Program-made: the position numbers and the translations under genes | Notes under the pieces: model-generated | Seen by the model: the letters and a program-made list of their open reading frames with translations, nothing else | Database searches by the model: none | What the model was told of the DNA's origin: nothing | Shown here: in pieces, positions 10,401 through 18,166 of the stretch | Layout: each line of letters starts with the position of its first letter | Position numbering within the stretch: the first letter of the stretch is position 1 | Source of the DNA: Streptomyces gelaticus | GTDB taxonomy: Bacteria; Actinomycetota; Actinomycetes; Streptomycetales; Streptomycetaceae | Assembly (NCBI RefSeq): GCF_014649535.1 | Contig: NZ_BMTF01000032.1 | Span: 15,829 to 70,466 of the forward strand | Direction: 5' to 3' | Length of the DNA stretch: 54,638 bases

Positions 10401-11097
10401 TGCCGTCGAGTTCGCCGGCGACCTCGTCGACGTACCGGCGCAGGATCGGCGAGAGATAGGCGTCGACGACGGTGGTGTCGCCCCGCGGTACGAGCTTGAT
10501 CAGCGGGCTCACCTCGTGCGAGCAGCTGACCTGGGTGAAGCCCGCCTCGCGGGCCGCCTCGGCCACGGCGCTCTCGTGTCCGGGGTGGCGGTAGCCGTGC
10601 ATCAGGACGACGGCCGCGCTGCACAGTCCGTCGGCGCGGGCCGCCCGCAGCCGCTCGGTGACCGCTTCCCGCTCCAGTGGTCTGACGACCCGGCCGTGGG
10701 CATCGATCCGCTCGGGGACCTCGATCACCCGCTCGTACACCGCCTCGGGCAGCAGGATGCGGCGGTCGAAGAGCCGCGGCCGGTTCTGGTACGCGATGCG
10801 CAGGGCGTCCCGGAAGCCTTCCGTGATGACCAGGACGGTCGGCTCGCCGCGCCTCTCCAGCAGGGCGTTGGTGGCGACCGTCGTACCGATCCGCACCGCA
10901 GCGACCCGGTCGGCCGGGACCGGGTCGGTGGGGCCGAGGCCGAGCAGCGCCCGGATTCCGGCCACGGCGGCGTCGCGGTAGCGGTCCGGGTCGTGGGAGA
11001 GCAGCTTGCGGGTGACCAGGTGTCCGCCGGGATCCCGGCCCACGACATCGGTGAATGTCCCGCCCCGGTCGATCCAGAACTCCCAGCGCCCGCTCAT
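7441..11097 (-). CDS. 5-oxoprolinase / hydantoinase, fused HyuA-HyuB type
   Basis: The protein is 1218 aa, about the length of single-chain ATP-dependent 5-oxoprolinases, which open 5-oxo-L-proline to glutamate in the cytoplasm. The HyuA-like half (about residues 1-690) starts with the nucleotide-binding motif DRGGTFTDVV and carries a second phosphate-binding motif, GFDMGGTSTDVS. The HyuB-like half begins near residue 690 at DPVMLEVFNN and contains the conserved AINDPYHGGTHLPD stretch. The start is an ATG directly after GGAGGG. The frame stays open upstream of it, but that sequence looks non-coding. Related hydantoinases or acetone-carboxylase-like enzymes share the fold, so the substrate is inferred. 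It lies about 85 bp upstream of the SMC-like cluster on the same strand, with no visible functional link. Confidence 0.85.
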   Translation of the reverse strand: MSGRWEFWIDRGGTFTDVVGRDPGGHLVTRKLLSHDPDRYRDAAVAGIRALLGLGPTDPVPADRVAAVRIGTTVATNALLERRGEPTVLVITEGFRDALRIAYQNRPRLFDRRILLPEAVYERVIEVPERIDAHGRVVRPLEREAVTERLRAARADGLCSAAVVLMHGYRHPGHESAVAEAAREAGFTQVSCSHEVSPLIKLVPRGDTTVVDAYLSPILRRYVDEVAGELDGIRLMFMQSNGGLREASHFRGKDAVLSGPAGGVVGMARTSEQAGFGRVIGFDMGGTSTDVSHYAGGFERELGTQVAGVRMRAPMMSIHTVAAGGGSILHFDGRRYRVGPDSAGAIPGPACYRRGGPLTVTDANVMLGRIQPAHFPAVFGPDGDLPLDADLVRERFEALAEDVARATGTRRTAAGTAAGFLEIAVLNMANAVKKISVQRGHDITRYALTGFGGAGGQHVCAVADSLGIDTVLVPPLAGVLSAYGIGLADTTAMREQSVEAELTAATRTAVGELCEELAVRTRAELRADAVPDSAISTRARVLLRYAGTDSSLPVDLDTAPAMAEAFTAEHRARYAFTMDKPLIVEAVSVEATGTAGRHEPPPAGPAPRTDTKPRPHDTVRMFADGRWQDTPLHRREELRPADTVTGPAVIAEAEATTVVDPGWQAALADTGHLLLTRVRPRPDRTAVGTRVDPVMLEVFNNLFMSIAEQMGVRLENTAHSVNIKERLDFSCALFDADGNLIANAPHIPVHLGSMGESIKEVLRRNDGTMRPGDAYAINDPYHGGTHLPDVTVVTPVFDGAGGGPPELSFLVASRGHHAEIGGITPGSMPAFSRTIHEEGVLFDNWLLVRDGRFREDETRELLTTAAYPSRDPEANLADLRAQIAANEKGIAELRRMVEQFGPDAVAAYMGHVQDNAEESVRRIIAALHDGSYRYETDNGAVIEVALTVDRAARGAVVDFTGTSPQQPGNFNAPKSVVMAAVLYVFRTLVAEDIPLNSGCLKPLEVRIPEGSMLAPVHPAATVAGNVETSQAVTGALYAALGIQAEGSGTMNNLTFGNERVQYYETVASGSGAGDGFDGADAVQTHMTNSRLTDPEVLEWRYPVLLESFQVREGSGGGGRWHGGCGVERRIRFLEPVTVALLSGHRRIRPYGMAGGEPGARGDQHIEHPDDRAVTPLRGCDTAELEPGDVLVLRTPGGGGYGTPEPGRDDGVRRGGERP

Positions 11098-11605
11098 CCC
11101 TCCATACTGACCCACGGCACGGACAACGGCCCGGACGGCGCGGCCCGCTGCGGGCCGGTCGAGGTGGGCGCCCGTACCGCAGGAGCAGCGGTCAGCCGGC
11201 GGCTGGGCAGCGCGATGCGACCCGGGGGCAGTCGGGCAGGGGGAGGGAAGGGACACGTACCGCAGGACAGGGGCGTCGGCATCAAGAGTGCCGGAGACAT
11301 CGGAGCGGTCCGGAGGGGACGTGGTCGTCGCGCACCGGCGGTGGCCGGGGCGACGCCGAGCGGTTCGTGGCCGCGGCCGGCGAGATGCCGGGCCGTCCGG
11401 AGGGTGCACCGGGCCACGCTGTTGACATCGGGCGGGCAGGATTCGGTGACGACGGCACGCAAATTCGTATGGCCGCCATGCCGGGCGTGACCGGGCCGAC
11501 TTCGATCTTTCCGCCCGGGAACGTCCTGTGAGCGTTTGGGCCGGGCACGTCGGGGCCGCCCGTTCGCGCCGCGCGCCCCCGACGCGCGTCGCTGTGTCTG
11601 CTCGG
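11098..11605. other. Intergenic region with no supported gene
   Basis: These 508 bases separate the 3' end of the HEAT-repeat gene from the start of the oxoprolinase gene, both on the minus strand. A small hairpin (CGGCCC-GCTGC-GGGCCG, near 11140) lies upstream of the oxoprolinase. Open frames here, such as a minus-strand frame of 88 codons at 11282-11548, have no convincing ribosome site or recognisable protein pattern. The oxoprolinase promoter should lie here, but I cannot place it. Confidence 0.5.
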
Positions 11606-13024
11606 TCAGGCCGCGGGGGTGTCGGGCCCGATCCGGCTGCGTACCGCCGTCTGTACCTCGGCCTCCTCGGCCGGGTCGGCGGCGAGGCGGCGGAGTCGCT
11701 CGGCGACCCTGATGTCGCCGGTCTCCGCGTGGAGTGCGGCGACCTCGCGGGTGGTCTCCTCGCAGTCCCACAGGCATTCGACGGCGAAGCCGGTGGCGAA
11801 GGAGGGATCGGTGGCGGCCAGTGCGCGGGCCGCCCGGCCGCGCAGGTGCGAGGAGGAGGTCTCCCGGTAGACGTGCCGCAGCACGGGGGCGGCGCAGCCG
11901 ATTCCGAGACGTCCCGCGCCGTCGACGAGGGTCCACAGGCGTGGTGCGTCCGGCCCCTCGCCCCGTACGGCCTCGCGGAGTGCGCCGAGAACCAGCGGCG
12001 CGTCCTGGGCACCGCCCCGGCAGGCGAGCACGCCGGCCGCGGAGGCGCCGAGCGCGTCGAGCCGCCGGGCCCAGCGCCGGGCGCGGTCCACCGCCGCATC
12101 GCCGCACATCCGCTCGAAGGCGGCGACGGACGCCTCGGCGACGGTGCGCGAGGCACTGACCGCTCCGGCCTCGATCAGGTCGAGCACGGCCGGGTCCTTG
12201 GCCTCCGCCAGGTAGTGCAGCGCGGCACAGCGTGCGCCCTCCGGGCCGCTGCGGGCGGCCTCGATGATCGTGGGCCGGTCTTCGGGGCCCGCGACGGCGG
12301 TGAGGCAGCGGGCGGCCGGCACATGGAGGGTGCTGCCGCGTTCGAGTCCCTGCTGGGCCCAGTCGAAGACCGCCTGCACGCTCCAGCCGGGTCGGGGGCC
12401 GCCGGGCCGCAGCTGGCGCTGCCAGCGGTCGAAGGAGCCCTGTTCCGAGGCGGCCCTGACCCTGGGGCCGACCGTGTCGCGCGGATCGTCCGCCCAGAGC
12501 CGCCAGGGGCGGGGTTCGTAGGCGTCCCGCACAGCGGCGGCCAGCTCGGCGGCGCCCTCCTCGGTGGCCGGGAACCGCCCGAGCACGGGTACGGCGAGGG
12601 CACGGAGTCCCGCGTCGTCGTCGCGCAGGGCGAGCTCGTCGAGGGCCCAGGCCCAGTTGGCGCCGGTCGCGGCGTACCGCCGCAGCAGGGCCAGGGCGTC
12701 GTCGCGTCCGTACGAGGCGAGGTGGCCGAGCACGGCGAGGGCCAGCCCGGTGCGCGAGTCGTCGGTGTCGAGGCGGTCGTCGGGATCGCACAGGTGCCGC
12801 TCGATCTCTTCGATGCCGCCGTCGAGGTCGAGATACAGGCGCGCGTAGTAGAGGGAGCGGTTCTCCACCTGCCAGTCGTGACGTGGATCGCTCAGGACGC
12901 AGTGGTTGAGAGCCGCCAGGGCCTCGGGGCGTGGTGCGGCGAGCGCGTGGAGCGTGCCGTCGCCGCGGCCCCTCTGCAGCAGGCCGAGCAGGGTGCCGCT
13001 CGGCGCTATGAACGGATCAAACAT
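11606..13024 (-). CDS. HEAT-repeat protein
   Basis: This 472-aa soluble protein is built of successive helical pairs rich in Ala, Leu and Arg. The pattern recurs roughly every 30-40 residues (for example AARCLTAVAGPEDRPTIIEA and the segment after it), typical of HEAT/Armadillo solenoids that bind proteins. No enzyme motif or signal peptide is visible. The ATG at 13024 has GAGG about 8 bases upstream. A small ankyrin-repeat gene lies 220 bp upstream on the same strand, so two repeat scaffolds sit side by side. Its partner and role are unknown. Confidence 0.75.
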   Translation of the reverse strand: MFDPFIAPSGTLLGLLQRGRGDGTLHALAAPRPEALAALNHCVLSDPRHDWQVENRSLYYARLYLDLDGGIEEIERHLCDPDDRLDTDDSRTGLALAVLGHLASYGRDDALALLRRYAATGANWAWALDELALRDDDAGLRALAVPVLGRFPATEEGAAELAAAVRDAYEPRPWRLWADDPRDTVGPRVRAASEQGSFDRWQRQLRPGGPRPGWSVQAVFDWAQQGLERGSTLHVPAARCLTAVAGPEDRPTIIEAARSGPEGARCAALHYLAEAKDPAVLDLIEAGAVSASRTVAEASVAAFERMCGDAAVDRARRWARRLDALGASAAGVLACRGGAQDAPLVLGALREAVRGEGPDAPRLWTLVDGAGRLGIGCAAPVLRHVYRETSSSHLRGRAARALAATDPSFATGFAVECLWDCEETTREVAALHAETGDIRVAERLRRLAADPAEEAEVQTAVRSRIGPDTPAA

Positions 13025-13243
13025 GGAAAAAGCCTCACATCAAGCTGTCGACGCAACCGGGACTGTGCAGTTCCAAGTGCCGGGTGGGCACTACGCCGCG
13101 CAGCAACATGATCGGCCGACCGCCGTCTTCTGCTTGGTGTAGACCATCTTCCTCTGCCTCTCGTCGGTGGCCCGGGGCCGGGCCCGCGACGTCATGATGA
13201 CCCAGCCATTTCGCCACCGCGACCACATTTACCGCGTACCCGG

Positions 13244-13636
13244 TCAGCGGGCGCCGAAGAGTTCCAGCAGGTCGGCCTTGCCGAACATGCGGGCCGTGTC
13301 GACGGCGGAGGGCGTTCCGGCGGCCGGATCGGCCCCTGCGGAGAGCAGTGCCGCGATCACCGCGTCCTCACCCTTGAAGACGGCACCGGCCAGCGGCGTC
13401 TGCCCGCGGTCGTTGGCCCGGTCCGGGTCGGCGCCCCGGCCGACGAGAGCTGTGACTGCGGCGGCGTGCCCGTGGTAGGCGGCGAGCATCAGCAGCGAAT
13501 CGCCCCGGTCGTTGGTGAGGTTGGCGGGGACACCGGCGTCGACGTACGCGGCGAGCGCGTCGGCCTCACCGTGGCGGGCGAGGTCGAAGACCTTCGTCGC
13601 CAGCTCGACCACCTCGGGATCGGGTGTTTCGCTCAT
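13244..13636 (-). CDS. Small ankyrin-repeat protein
   Basis: The product is 130 aa with about three ankyrin repeats. The diagnostic pattern LMLAAYHGHAAAVTALVGRG, then ADPDRANDRGQTPLAGAV, is visible between residues 45 and 95, and a degenerate last repeat follows. It is probably cytoplasmic and binds another protein. Small proteins of this type are common in Streptomyces and have no general known function. The ATG start at 13636 is supported by the good fit of the first repeat. The HEAT-repeat gene lies downstream on the same strand, so co-expression is possible. Confidence 0.85.
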   Translation of the reverse strand: MSETPDPEVVELATKVFDLARHGEADALAAYVDAGVPANLTNDRGDSLLMLAAYHGHAAAVTALVGRGADPDRANDRGQTPLAGAVFKGEDAVIAALLSAGADPAAGTPSAVDTARMFGKADLLELFGAR

Positions 13637-13951
13637 CGGACGGACCGCCTTCCATCAATCGGTTTCACCACTGTCGACCTGCCATGGCGTACGCCATGGG
13701 GGCCGTACGAGTGAACCGACAGGGTACTGCCCGGCCGGTCACATGGCCCGGCCCACCCGCCGCAAAGGATCACGAATGGTGCGGCGGAACGGTACGCGAC
13801 ACCGGCTGTTCCGCCCCCTCGGGATCACCGGGACGGCCATTCAAGTGAAAATAACGACTTTTCACCCGTTTGCGGCTTTTATCGCATAGATACTTCCGGT
13901 GAACCTGGAAGGACTCATGGTGACTGTCCCCCCCAACCAGGAGAACCACTC
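13637..13951. promoter_or_regulatory. Divergent promoter region of the ankyrin gene and smeA
   Basis: This region of 315 bases holds no gene. Its right part (13845-13890) is unusually AT-rich for this DNA (runs such as AAAATAACGACTTTTCACC and CTTTTATCGCATAGATA), so it is the likely smeA promoter. A GACAC word at 13798-13802 matches the core recognised by WhiA, a sporulation regulator. One 5-base match is weak evidence. Confidence 0.4.
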
Positions 13952-14146
13952 ATGATCCTGTCCATGTCAGGCGTCGTCATCCTCGGCATCATCGTCTTCC
14001 TGTTCTTCAGGAAGGACGGCCTCAAGGCCTCGCACGCCCTCGTCACTGCCCTGTTCGGCTTCTATCTGGCAGGCACCGCCATCGCACCGAGTATCACCGC
14101 GGGCGGCGCGAGTCTCGCCGGCCTCCTGGGCGGGATCAAGTTCTGA
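13952..14146 (+). CDS. smeA: SmeA, small sporulation membrane protein
   Basis: This 64-aa protein consists almost entirely of two hydrophobic segments (about residues 3-20 and 30-60) joined by a short charged turn, FFRKDGLKAS. In S. coelicolor SmeA is a small membrane protein needed for normal sporulation septation and spore maturation, and it brings its FtsK-like partner SffA to division septa. The match rests on size, sequence character and the FtsK-like gene 37 bp downstream on the same strand. The ATG has AGGAGA at 8 bases. Expression is expected in sporulating aerial hyphae. Confidence 0.85.
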   Translation: MILSMSGVVILGIIVFLFFRKDGLKASHALVTALFGFYLAGTAIAPSITAGGASLAGLLGGIKF

Positions 14147-14183
14147 CCCTCCGCCACCGTTCCCACCCCGTCAGGAGGCCGAC

Positions 14184-15773
14184 GTGGCCAGGCGACCACT
14201 TCCCCGCATTCTGAGCAGCGGCAGCGCCTCGATCACTCGCAGTCGCGAGTTCGCGCGCACGGCCGCCGACAACGCCACGGACGTCCTCCAACCGCTGATC
14301 ACGATCACTCGTGGGCTGCGGCTGCTGGCCGGAGCCGGACGGCAGAAGTGGGCCGCGACGCCCAAGGACAAGCGTGGCCCCACGCTGTTCCTCGTCGCGG
14401 CCTGCGTGCTCGCGTTCGCGCTCATGCCGTACGGGGGCCTGATCGCCCTCGTCACGGTGATGGGCGCAGCCGCCTGGGCGGGGCGGGAGCGCACCCCCGT
14501 GAAGACCGGCCCCGACGAGGCGGAGACGGCGCGGCTTCGCTCGCTGTACGAGGCGCTCGTGCCGTACTTCTCGGTGGCCGACGACCCCGCCCCGCTCTTC
14601 TCCCACGGCGGCGACTGGGAGAAGGCCTTCAGCGGTTACGAGTTCGACGGCGACGGGCGGCTGACCCGCCTCCAGGTGGCGTACCCCGCCTACTTCACCG
14701 ACAGCGAGGCCGCCTCCCGCGCCCGGATCGAGCGGCTGCTGCACGCCAAGTCCGGCCGCGGCCGCGAATACCACTTCGCCTGGGACGAGGAGGGCAACGC
14801 GCTCGTCATGAGCGTCCTCGGCGCCCTGCCCACCTCGATCGGCGCCCAGCGCTTCGTCACCGCCCCCGGCGAGACCGTCCTGGGCTTCACCGACGACGAC
14901 GCGGTGCAGCGCACGGTTCCGGTGCACGACGGCGACGCGACCCGCGACGCCCCTCCGGTCGTCTGGCGCACCGGCGCCCGCTCCACCGAGCCGCACCTGC
15001 TGGTGATCGGGCAGCCCGGCAGCGGCACCACCACGCTGATGCGCTCCATCGCCCTGCAGGCACTCCAGCACGGCGACGTCCTGATCGTCGAAGGCAGCGG
15101 AACCGGCGAATACGCCTGCCTGAGCGGGCGGGACGGCGTGCTCGCCGTGGAGTGCGGGCTGGCCGGCGCACTGGCCACCCTGGAGTGGGCCGCCCACGAG
15201 ACGGAGCGGCGGCTGATCGCCGCGAACCGGGCCCGGCAGGCCGGCCACCCCGTGCCCGACGACATCAAGCGCCCGCTCTGGATCCTGCTGGACCGGCCCG
15301 GTTTCCTCGGACACCTGGCCGCCACCGACGGCAGGCCCGATCCGCAGGAGCTGCTCCAGGTGCCGCTGCGGCACGGCAGGGCGGCCAACGTCACCGTGGT
15401 GCTCACCGATCAGTTCGACGGCCTGGACACCCTCGGCGAGACCGTGCGGACGCACTGCAGGGCTCGGGTCGTGCTCGGCCACTGCTCCCGCGAGCAGGTG
15501 GAGTCGGTGCTCGGCACCGAGCCGCACACCACCCCGGCCGCCGATGTACCGCCCGGCCGCGGCTACGCCCGGCTCGGCACCGGTCCGGTGCTCCGGCTCC
15601 AGGTCCCGGCCACGCCCGATCCGTACGACGAGGCCACCGGCGAGGCGGAGCGGCAGGCGGTCCTCGGACTGCTCCCCGAGCGGCAGGCGCCGGCCGTCGG
15701 GGCGGGCGTCCCGGAGCCGGTGCTGCCGCGCTCCATGGCCGTGGCCGTCGACGGCATGGCGGTCACCGACTGA
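14184..15773 (+). CDS. sffA: SffA, FtsK/SpoIIIE-like septal protein
   Basis: The product is 529 aa. Residues 1-100 contain a hydrophobic hairpin (around LFLVAACVLAFALMPYGGLI). The C-terminal half resembles the RecA-like core of FtsK/TraB proteins. The P-loop region reads GQPGSGTTTLM, so Thr stands where Walker A needs Lys. A Walker B-like strand PLWILLDRPG follows. The protein lies directly behind smeA, as in the known smeA-sffA operon whose product acts at sporulation septa in DNA segregation and spore maturation. The GTG at 14184 has AGGAGG upstream. The lost lysine suggests weak or absent ATP hydrolysis here. Confidence 0.85.
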   Translation: MARRPLPRILSSGSASITRSREFARTAADNATDVLQPLITITRGLRLLAGAGRQKWAATPKDKRGPTLFLVAACVLAFALMPYGGLIALVTVMGAAAWAGRERTPVKTGPDEAETARLRSLYEALVPYFSVADDPAPLFSHGGDWEKAFSGYEFDGDGRLTRLQVAYPAYFTDSEAASRARIERLLHAKSGRGREYHFAWDEEGNALVMSVLGALPTSIGAQRFVTAPGETVLGFTDDDAVQRTVPVHDGDATRDAPPVVWRTGARSTEPHLLVIGQPGSGTTTLMRSIALQALQHGDVLIVEGSGTGEYACLSGRDGVLAVECGLAGALATLEWAAHETERRLIAANRARQAGHPVPDDIKRPLWILLDRPGFLGHLAATDGRPDPQELLQVPLRHGRAANVTVVLTDQFDGLDTLGETVRTHCRARVVLGHCSREQVESVLGTEPHTTPAADVPPGRGYARLGTGPVLRLQVPATPDPYDEATGEAERQAVLGLLPERQAPAVGAGVPEPVLPRSMAVAVDGMAVTD

Positions 15774-15785
15774 ACGGACGCGCCC

Positions 15786-15818
15786 GCGGGGTGACGGGCC
15801 GGCGGCCCGTCACCCCGC
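15786..15818. terminator. Bidirectional stem-loop terminator
   Basis: A perfect 15-bp stem with a 3-base loop (arms 15786-15800 and 15804-15818) lies between the convergent ends of sffA and the MocR gene. Confidence 0.8.
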
Positions 15819-15830
15819 ACCGTTTCCCGG

Positions 15831-17330
15831 TCAGGCGACGAACGTCCGCGGCGCCTCGGCCCCCGCGGCCGCCCCCGAACCGACCAGCTGCGCCGCCGCA
15901 GCCAGCCGTACCGCCGCCTCGTCCGCGACCGGCCCCGCGACCGTGAACGGCAGCCGCACGTACCCCTCGAAGGCGCCGTCGACCCCGAACCGGGGACCGG
16001 ACGGGACGCGTACCCCGACCCGCTCCCCGGCCACCGCCAGCCGGGAGCCGGAGAGGCCGCCGGTGCGCACCCAGAGCGTCAGGCCACCGAGCGGAACGGA
16101 GAACTCCCAGTCGGGCAGCTCCCGGCGGACCGCGGCGACCAGCGCGTCCCGGTTCTCCCGCGCCTGTTCGCGCCGGACCTGCACGGCCTCCGCCCAGCCG
16201 CCGGTGCGCATCAGCCAGTTCAGGGCGAGCTGTTCGAGGACGGGGGTGCCCATGTCGGCGTAGGCGCGGGCGGCCACCAGGCTGCGGATCACGTCCGGGG
16301 CCGCGCGCACCCAGCCGATCCGCATGCCCGCCCAGAAGGCCTTGCTCGCCGATCCGACCGTGATCACGGTGGAGCCGGCCGGATCGAAGGCACAGACCCG
16401 GCGGGGCATCCGGACATCGGGGTCCAGGCAGAGTTCGTTCATGGTCTCGTCGACGACCAGGACCGTACCGGCGGAACGGGCCGCGTCCACCAGGTCACGC
16501 CGCCGGTCGTCGTCGGCCAGCGCGCCGGTGGGGTTGTGGAAGTCGGCCACGACATAGGCGAGCCGCGGCGCCGCGTCCCGCAGCACCTGCCGCCACCGGT
16601 TCATGTCCCAGCCACCGAGCCCCTCCTCCATCGCCACCGGCACCAGCCGGGCACCCGCCTCCCGCATCAGCTGCAGGATGTTGGCATAGCTCGGGGACTC
16701 CACCGCGATCCGCTCGCCGCGGCCCGCGAAGAGATGGCAGATCGCGTCGATCGCGCCCATCGCACCGGTGGTGACCATGATCTGTTCGGGCATGGTCGGG
16801 ATGCCGCGCGCGGTGTAGCGGTCGGCGATCATCTGCCGCAGCGCGGGCAGCCCGGCCGGATAGTCGCCGTGCGTGTGCGCGTACGGTGCGAGCTCCTCGA
16901 TGGCGCCCTGGACCGCCCGGGTCAGCCACGGCTCGGGAGCGGGCAGCGAGGCGCAGCCCAGGTCGATCATCGAGCCGAGGGACTCCGGGGGCAGCGGCTC
17001 CAGACCGCGTGCGGGCAGCGGGTTCCCGGCCGGCACGGCGGTCCAGCTGCCGGCTCCGCGGCGGGACTCCAGGAACCCCTCGGTCCGCAGCGCCTCGTAC
17101 GCGGCTGCGACGGTGGTGCGGCTGACGGACAGGGCGAGCGCCAGTTCGCGTTCGGCGGGGAGCCTGGCGGCGACCGGCACCCGGCCTTCGAGGACGAGGA
17201 GACGGATTCCGTCGGCCAGCGCACGATAGGCGGGCGGCCTGCGGGCGCCCGGTCCGACGGGCCGGGGCTGTTGGGCCTGGAGCTGCCGGGCGAGCTGCGC
17301 CGCACCCACCGCCGAAGTCCACTGAGCCAT
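15831..17330 (-). CDS. MocR-type regulator (GntR winged helix fused to aminotransferase-like domain)
   Basis: The product is 499 aa. Residues about 30-105 form a GntR winged helix (LPAERELALALSVSRTTVAA is the recognition part). The rest is a fold-type I PLP aminotransferase-like domain with the PLP lysine in VGSASKAFW near residue 329. MocR proteins use PLP or an amino-acid/vitamin signal to regulate a neighbouring gene. The divergent neighbour encodes a YczE-like membrane protein, which matches the YczR subgroup of MocR factors described next to yczE genes. The start ATG at 17330 was chosen because a winged helix needs little upstream sequence and GGTGG precedes it. The inverted repeat at 17352-17378 is the likely operator. 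Confidence 0.88.
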   Translation of the reverse strand: MAQWTSAVGAAQLARQLQAQQPRPVGPGARRPPAYRALADGIRLLVLEGRVPVAARLPAERELALALSVSRTTVAAAYEALRTEGFLESRRGAGSWTAVPAGNPLPARGLEPLPPESLGSMIDLGCASLPAPEPWLTRAVQGAIEELAPYAHTHGDYPAGLPALRQMIADRYTARGIPTMPEQIMVTTGAMGAIDAICHLFAGRGERIAVESPSYANILQLMREAGARLVPVAMEEGLGGWDMNRWRQVLRDAAPRLAYVVADFHNPTGALADDDRRRDLVDAARSAGTVLVVDETMNELCLDPDVRMPRRVCAFDPAGSTVITVGSASKAFWAGMRIGWVRAAPDVIRSLVAARAYADMGTPVLEQLALNWLMRTGGWAEAVQVRREQARENRDALVAAVRRELPDWEFSVPLGGLTLWVRTGGLSGSRLAVAGERVGVRVPSGPRFGVDGAFEGYVRLPFTVAGPVADEAAVRLAAAAQLVGSGAAAGAEAPRTFVA

Positions 17331-17351
17331 GGAAATCAGTCCACCTTCCTC

Positions 17352-17378
17352 GGATTGGCCATAGTTGGCAGCCAATCC
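17352..17378. promoter_or_regulatory. Probable MocR (YczR-like) operator
   Basis: The perfect inverted repeat GGATTGGC-N11-GCCAATCC lies in the roughly 100-bp divergent gap. A third TTGGC copy is inside the spacer (17365-17369), so direct TTGGC repeats are also present, as is usual for MocR sites. Confidence 0.6.
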
Positions 17379-17431
17379 CCTGCCACAGAGTGACACGCGG
17401 CAGTCCACCACCACCACACCAGGGGGCCCTC

Positions 17432-18166
17432 TTGTCCGCCACCGCCACCCCTCGCGGGGCTCACCTCACCCGACGGCTGATCCAGCTGTACGCCGGTCTC
17501 GCGCTGTACGGGGCCAGCGCCGCGTTCCTGGTCCGCGCCGGTCTGGGGCTCGAACCCTGGGGAGTGCTGCATCAGGGGCTCGCCGAGCGCACCGGGCTGT
17601 CCATCGGGGTCGTATCGATCATCGTCGGTGCCGCCGTCCTGCTGCTGTGGATCCCGCTCAGGCAGCGTCCGGGCCTGGGCACCGTCTCCAATGTCTTCGC
17701 CGTGGGCATAGCCATGGACGGCACGCTGGCGCTGGTGCCCGACGTGCACGGCCTCACCGCACAAATAGCCGTGATGGCCGCGGGGGTCGTGGTCAACGGC
17801 GTCGCCACTGGGCTGTACATCACGGCACGGTTCGGCCCGGGGCCCCGCGACGGGCTGATGACCGGGCTGCATCTGCGCACCGGCCGGTCCATCCGGCTGG
17901 TACGGACGCTGATCGAGGTGGCGGTCGTGGTGACCGGCTTCCTCCTCGGTGGCACCCTCGGGGCGGGCACGGTCGTGTACGCCCTGGCCATCGGCCCGCT
18001 CGCCCAGTTCTTCCTGCGCTTCTTCGCGATCGGCGACGGGCCCGCGGCGGAGAGCGGCGCCGTCGAGGAGACCGGGGCCGGGGAGAACACCGTCGCGCCC
18101 GCGCCGGACAGTGGCGACACCACCGTCACCCCCCGGACACCGGGGCAGGCCATACTTCCGCAGTGA
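17432..18166 (+). CDS. YczE/YitT-like integral membrane protein
   Basis: This protein of about 244 aa has four to five hydrophobic segments between residues 12 and 200 (for example LIQLYAGLALYGASAAFLV, then VVSIIVGAAVLLLWIPL) and a polar C-terminal tail of about 45 residues. It belongs by sequence character to the YczE/YyaS/YitT family, whose transport role is not settled. I chose TTG at 17432 because AGGGGG lies 5 bases upstream. GTG at 17390 is an alternative without a good ribosome site. It is divergent from a MocR regulator and is its probable target. Its stop overlaps the next gene's start (GTGA). Confidence 0.8.
   Translation: MSATATPRGAHLTRRLIQLYAGLALYGASAAFLVRAGLGLEPWGVLHQGLAERTGLSIGVVSIIVGAAVLLLWIPLRQRPGLGTVSNVFAVGIAMDGTLALVPDVHGLTAQIAVMAAGVVVNGVATGLYITARFGPGPRDGLMTGLHLRTGRSIRLVRTLIEVAVVVTGFLLGGTLGAGTVVYALAIGPLAQFFLRFFAIGDGPAAESGAVEETGAGENTVAPAPDSGDTTVTPRTPGQAILPQ

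Noticed and set aside
8740..11490. Long + strand frame opposite the oxoprolinase gene
   Set aside because: It has Gly/Arg/Val-rich sequence without known motifs and overlaps a strongly conserved gene.
11282..11548. Minus-strand frame of 88 codons between two genes
   Set aside because: Pro/Ser/Arg-rich sequence, no good ribosome site and no family pattern.
13035..13226. Minus-strand frame of 63 codons before the HEAT-repeat gene
   Set aside because: It ends just before the HEAT start, has no recognisable pattern, and more likely belongs to the leader region.
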